A stretch of 64,000 nt of DNA from Flavobacteriales bacterium (GTDB lineage: Bacteria; Bacteroidota; Bacteroidia; Flavobacteriales_D; Sanyastnellaceae): NCBI GenBank assembly GCA_022447625.1, contig JAKVAX010000003.1, positions 186,001 to 250,000 on the forward strand, given 5' to 3'. This document shows positions 62,413 through 64,000 of the stretch, in pieces. Each line of letters starts with the position of its first letter. The first letter of the stretch is position 1. Made by a program: the position numbers and the translations under genes. The notes under the pieces are model-generated. The model ran no database searches, had not been told where the DNA came from, and saw only the letters and a program-made list of their open reading frames with translations.

Positions 62413-62838
62413 TCAGGCTGTGGCGTAGCGCGCCTCGCGTTCCTGGATCTCCTCCTTTGAGAGCCCGTAAACGGGTCCATGGAATTCCTCGTTGTACGCC
62501 AGACCGAGGTTTAGGAGGTAGAAGATGTTAAATACAATGGCGAATACGTAATCGATCACCTGATTCTTTCCGAAGCTTTGAGCAAGCTCAATAATCAAGC
62601 GGAAAGCAAAATAAATGTTGAATACAGGAATCAGGAATAATAGAATGTGGCTCCCAGGACGACCAACGATCTTGAGAGTAACGATAAGATCCCAAATCGG
62701 CACGAGTGAGGCAATTCCAGGCTGATTAGCCTTTACGAAGAGCTGCCATTTGGCCAAAGCACCGACTAGGAGCAAGAATCCAGCTAGTACTGCAATTCCG
62801 GTATTGTCACTGTTTAGAATTTGATGAATCCACTCCAT
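62413..62838 (-). CDS. DUF5684-like membrane protein
   Basis: A protein of 141 residues with four TM helices (about 11-28, 42-58, 65-85, 97-113). The pattern KANQPGIASLVPIWDLIVTLKIVGRP, then LLFLIPVFNIYFAFRLIIELAQSFGK, fits the DUF5684 family, of unknown function, often found near signal peptidases elsewhere. The C-terminus is polar. A strong terminator follows. Confidence 0.75.
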   Translation of the reverse strand: MEWIHQILNSDNTGIAVLAGFLLLVGALAKWQLFVKANQPGIASLVPIWDLIVTLKIVGRPGSHILLFLIPVFNIYFAFRLIIELAQSFGKNQVIDYVFAIVFNIFYLLNLGLAYNEEFHGPVYGLSKEEIQEREARYATA

Positions 62839-62975
62839 GATTCGAAATTTTTAATGAAACACTTTCGGTGTGTTCCATATGTAAGACGCTACTTACATAA
62901 ACTGGTTGCCTCTTTTTGTAACTTTTTTTGAAAGAGGCTATAGGAGCGGGATTCCGAAGGTTTCCGTTGGTAAGA

Positions 62976-64000
62976 CTAGCTAATTTGGGCGTATTTCTTC
63001 ACGTCTGCACCGTCAATCTTGTCTGGACACAAAATAATGAGACGCTCAATCACGTTCCGCAGCTCGCGGATGTTTCCTGTCCATTCACCCTTCTGGAGTT
63101 CTTTAATGGCAGAAGCAGTAATCTCTTTAGCTGACATACCGTAATCATTGCAGATGTTCTCGATAAAGAAGTCTGCCAACAGCGGAATGTCGTCTTTGCG
63201 ATCCTTCAATGAAGGAACGTGAATCGGAATCACATTCAAACGGTGGTATAAATCTTCACGGAAGTTCCCTTCAACGATTTCTTTGCGCAGGTCTTTATTA
63301 GTGGCAGCGAATACACGAACATTCACTTTAATGTCTTTGTCGCCTCCAACACGTGTGATTTTGTGTTCTTGTAATGCACGTAGCACTTTGGCTTGCGCCG
63401 AAGCGCTCATATCACCAATCTCATCTAAGAACAGCGTTCCGCCGTCTGCTTGTTCGAACTTTCCTTTACGCTGCTTAATTGCGGAAGTAAAGGCACCTTT
63501 TTCGTGACCGAACAATTCGCTTTCAATCAACTCAGAAGGAATGGCCGCACAGTTAACTTCAATGAAGGGCTTCTTCGCGCGTTCGCTGTTGCTGTGCAAT
63601 GAACGAGCAACCAATTCTTTACCTGATCCATTTCCACCAGTAATCAGCACGCGCGCCTCACTTGGAGCTACCGTTTCGATCATCTTCTTAATCTCTATGA
63701 TAGCTTCAGACTCGCCAATGATGTTACTGCTCAGCTGCTTATTGATCTTGCGCTTGAGGGTCTTCGTTTCCTCCACTAGTGCGCTTGTGTCAGAGGCATT
63801 ACGAAGAGTAACCAAAATGCGATTGAGGTCGAGTGGCTTTTCAATGAAATCCCATGCCCCTTTCCTTAGCGCTTCCACGGCTGTTTCTACGGTACCGTGT
63901 CCTGAAATCATGACAACGGGAGTCTCCACTTCCATTAAACGAATACGTTCAAGAGTTTCGATGCCGTCCATTCCTGGCATTTTGATATCACAGAAGATCA
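62976..64000 (-). CDS. NtrC-family sigma-54 response regulator (5' truncated by window edge)
   Basis: The frame runs off the 64000 end. The visible part starts inside the receiver domain at IFCDIKMPGMDG, where the Asp is the phospho-acceptor, followed by PVVMISGHGTVETAVEALRKGAWDFIEKP. The AAA+ domain follows: GGNGSGKE (Walker A, GExGxGKE type), GAFTSAIKQ (GAFTGA loop with Ser for Gly), GGTLFLDEIGDM and WTGNIRELRNVIERL. The frame ends shortly after with CPDKIDGADVKKYAQIS, so a Fis-type helix-turn-helix is lacking; it may bind DNA weakly or not at all. The cognate kinase is not in the window. Confidence 0.9.
   Translation of the reverse strand, partial: IFCDIKMPGMDGIETLERIRLMEVETPVVMISGHGTVETAVEALRKGAWDFIEKPLDLNRILVTLRNASDTSALVEETKTLKRKINKQLSSNIIGESEAIIEIKKMIETVAPSEARVLITGGNGSGKELVARSLHSNSERAKKPFIEVNCAAIPSELIESELFGHEKGAFTSAIKQRKGKFEQADGGTLFLDEIGDMSASAQAKVLRALQEHKITRVGGDKDIKVNVRVFAATNKDLRKEIVEGNFREDLYHRLNVIPIHVPSLKDRKDDIPLLADFFIENICNDYGMSAKEITASAIKELQKGEWTGNIRELRNVIERLIILCPDKIDGADVKKYAQIS

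Noticed and set aside
62181-62480. Minus-strand frame of 99 codons after alaS
   Set aside because: It passes through the palindromic repeat and both terminators and has no protein features.

Overview
The window is a chromosomal segment of a Bacteroidetes bacterium, most likely a marine member of the Flavobacteriales (Cryomorphaceae/Schleiferiaceae-like; the lower rank is inference). Several lines of evidence agree. There is a complete gliding/type IX secretion (T9SS) core locus and gldA. Several predicted secreted proteins end in T9SS sorting domains. Many genes follow the Bacteroidetes promoter motif TAnnTTTG with weak Shine-Dalgarno sequences. The set also includes a group II GGGP synthase, a BlaI/M56-TonB pair and LytTR/LytS signalling. 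I see no tRNA, rRNA, CRISPR array, prophage or transposase.

Layout. 0-8 kb: the tail of a T9SS cargo, dtd, and a plus-strand run purL - PASTA protein - T9SS cargo - rluD. 8-20 kb (mostly minus): an ABC-F ATPase, then porP/sprF-gldK-gldL-gldM-gldN in the Porphyromonas porPKLMN order, ending in a clear terminator. Upstream of it lie an arginase-fold protein that has lost most metal ligands, and topA. 20-28 kb (plus): miaB - sigma-54 activator - lptE - acidic TPR-like protein - secG, then groES-groEL with terminators. 28-32 kb: divergent gldA/rsgA, cysQ, and a four-helix-bundle (S23) gene flanked by inverted low-complexity repeats. 32-37 kb: a TPP riboswitch driving a TonB-dependent receptor, a lipoprotein overlapping it tail to tail, GGGP synthase and a hydrolase. 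37-42 kb: a short-form carB, an esterase and an M90 peptidase. 42-48 kb: an RprX/RprY-like two-component pair, a lipoprotein and a LytS/LytTR pair. 48-56 kb: secreted proteins and lipoproteins, an MltF-like transglycosylase, a BlaI/M56 pair with operators and a heptamer tract, and a T9SS-exported peptidylarginine deiminase homologue. 56-64 kb: queD, hldD, a TMEM175 channel gene broken by an in-frame TAG, a MerR regulator, an M23 peptidase, an alaS gene interrupted by a one-base deletion, and the 5'-truncated end of an NtrC-type regulator.

How it fits together. GldK/L/M/N with PorP/SprF form the trans-envelope T9SS motor and periplasmic ring. Cargo proteins at 1-444, 4945-6855 and 53708-55507 (possibly 48364-49152) are its probable substrates. 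LptE, SecG, HldD, the MltF-like and M23 enzymes and the PASTA protein serve envelope building, and GroESL serves folding.

The most unusual content is at the DNA level. A 13-mer, TTCCGCGCTAGCG, recurs five times exactly in unrelated reading frames. Several families of short intergenic repeats occur, one of which has also entered a coding region. The S23 gene sits between inverted repeat arms. Eight perfect heptamers lie between a BlaI-type regulator and its M56 partner. Two genes (alaS and TMEM175) carry single-base lesions, so sequence error should be excluded before biology is inferred from them.
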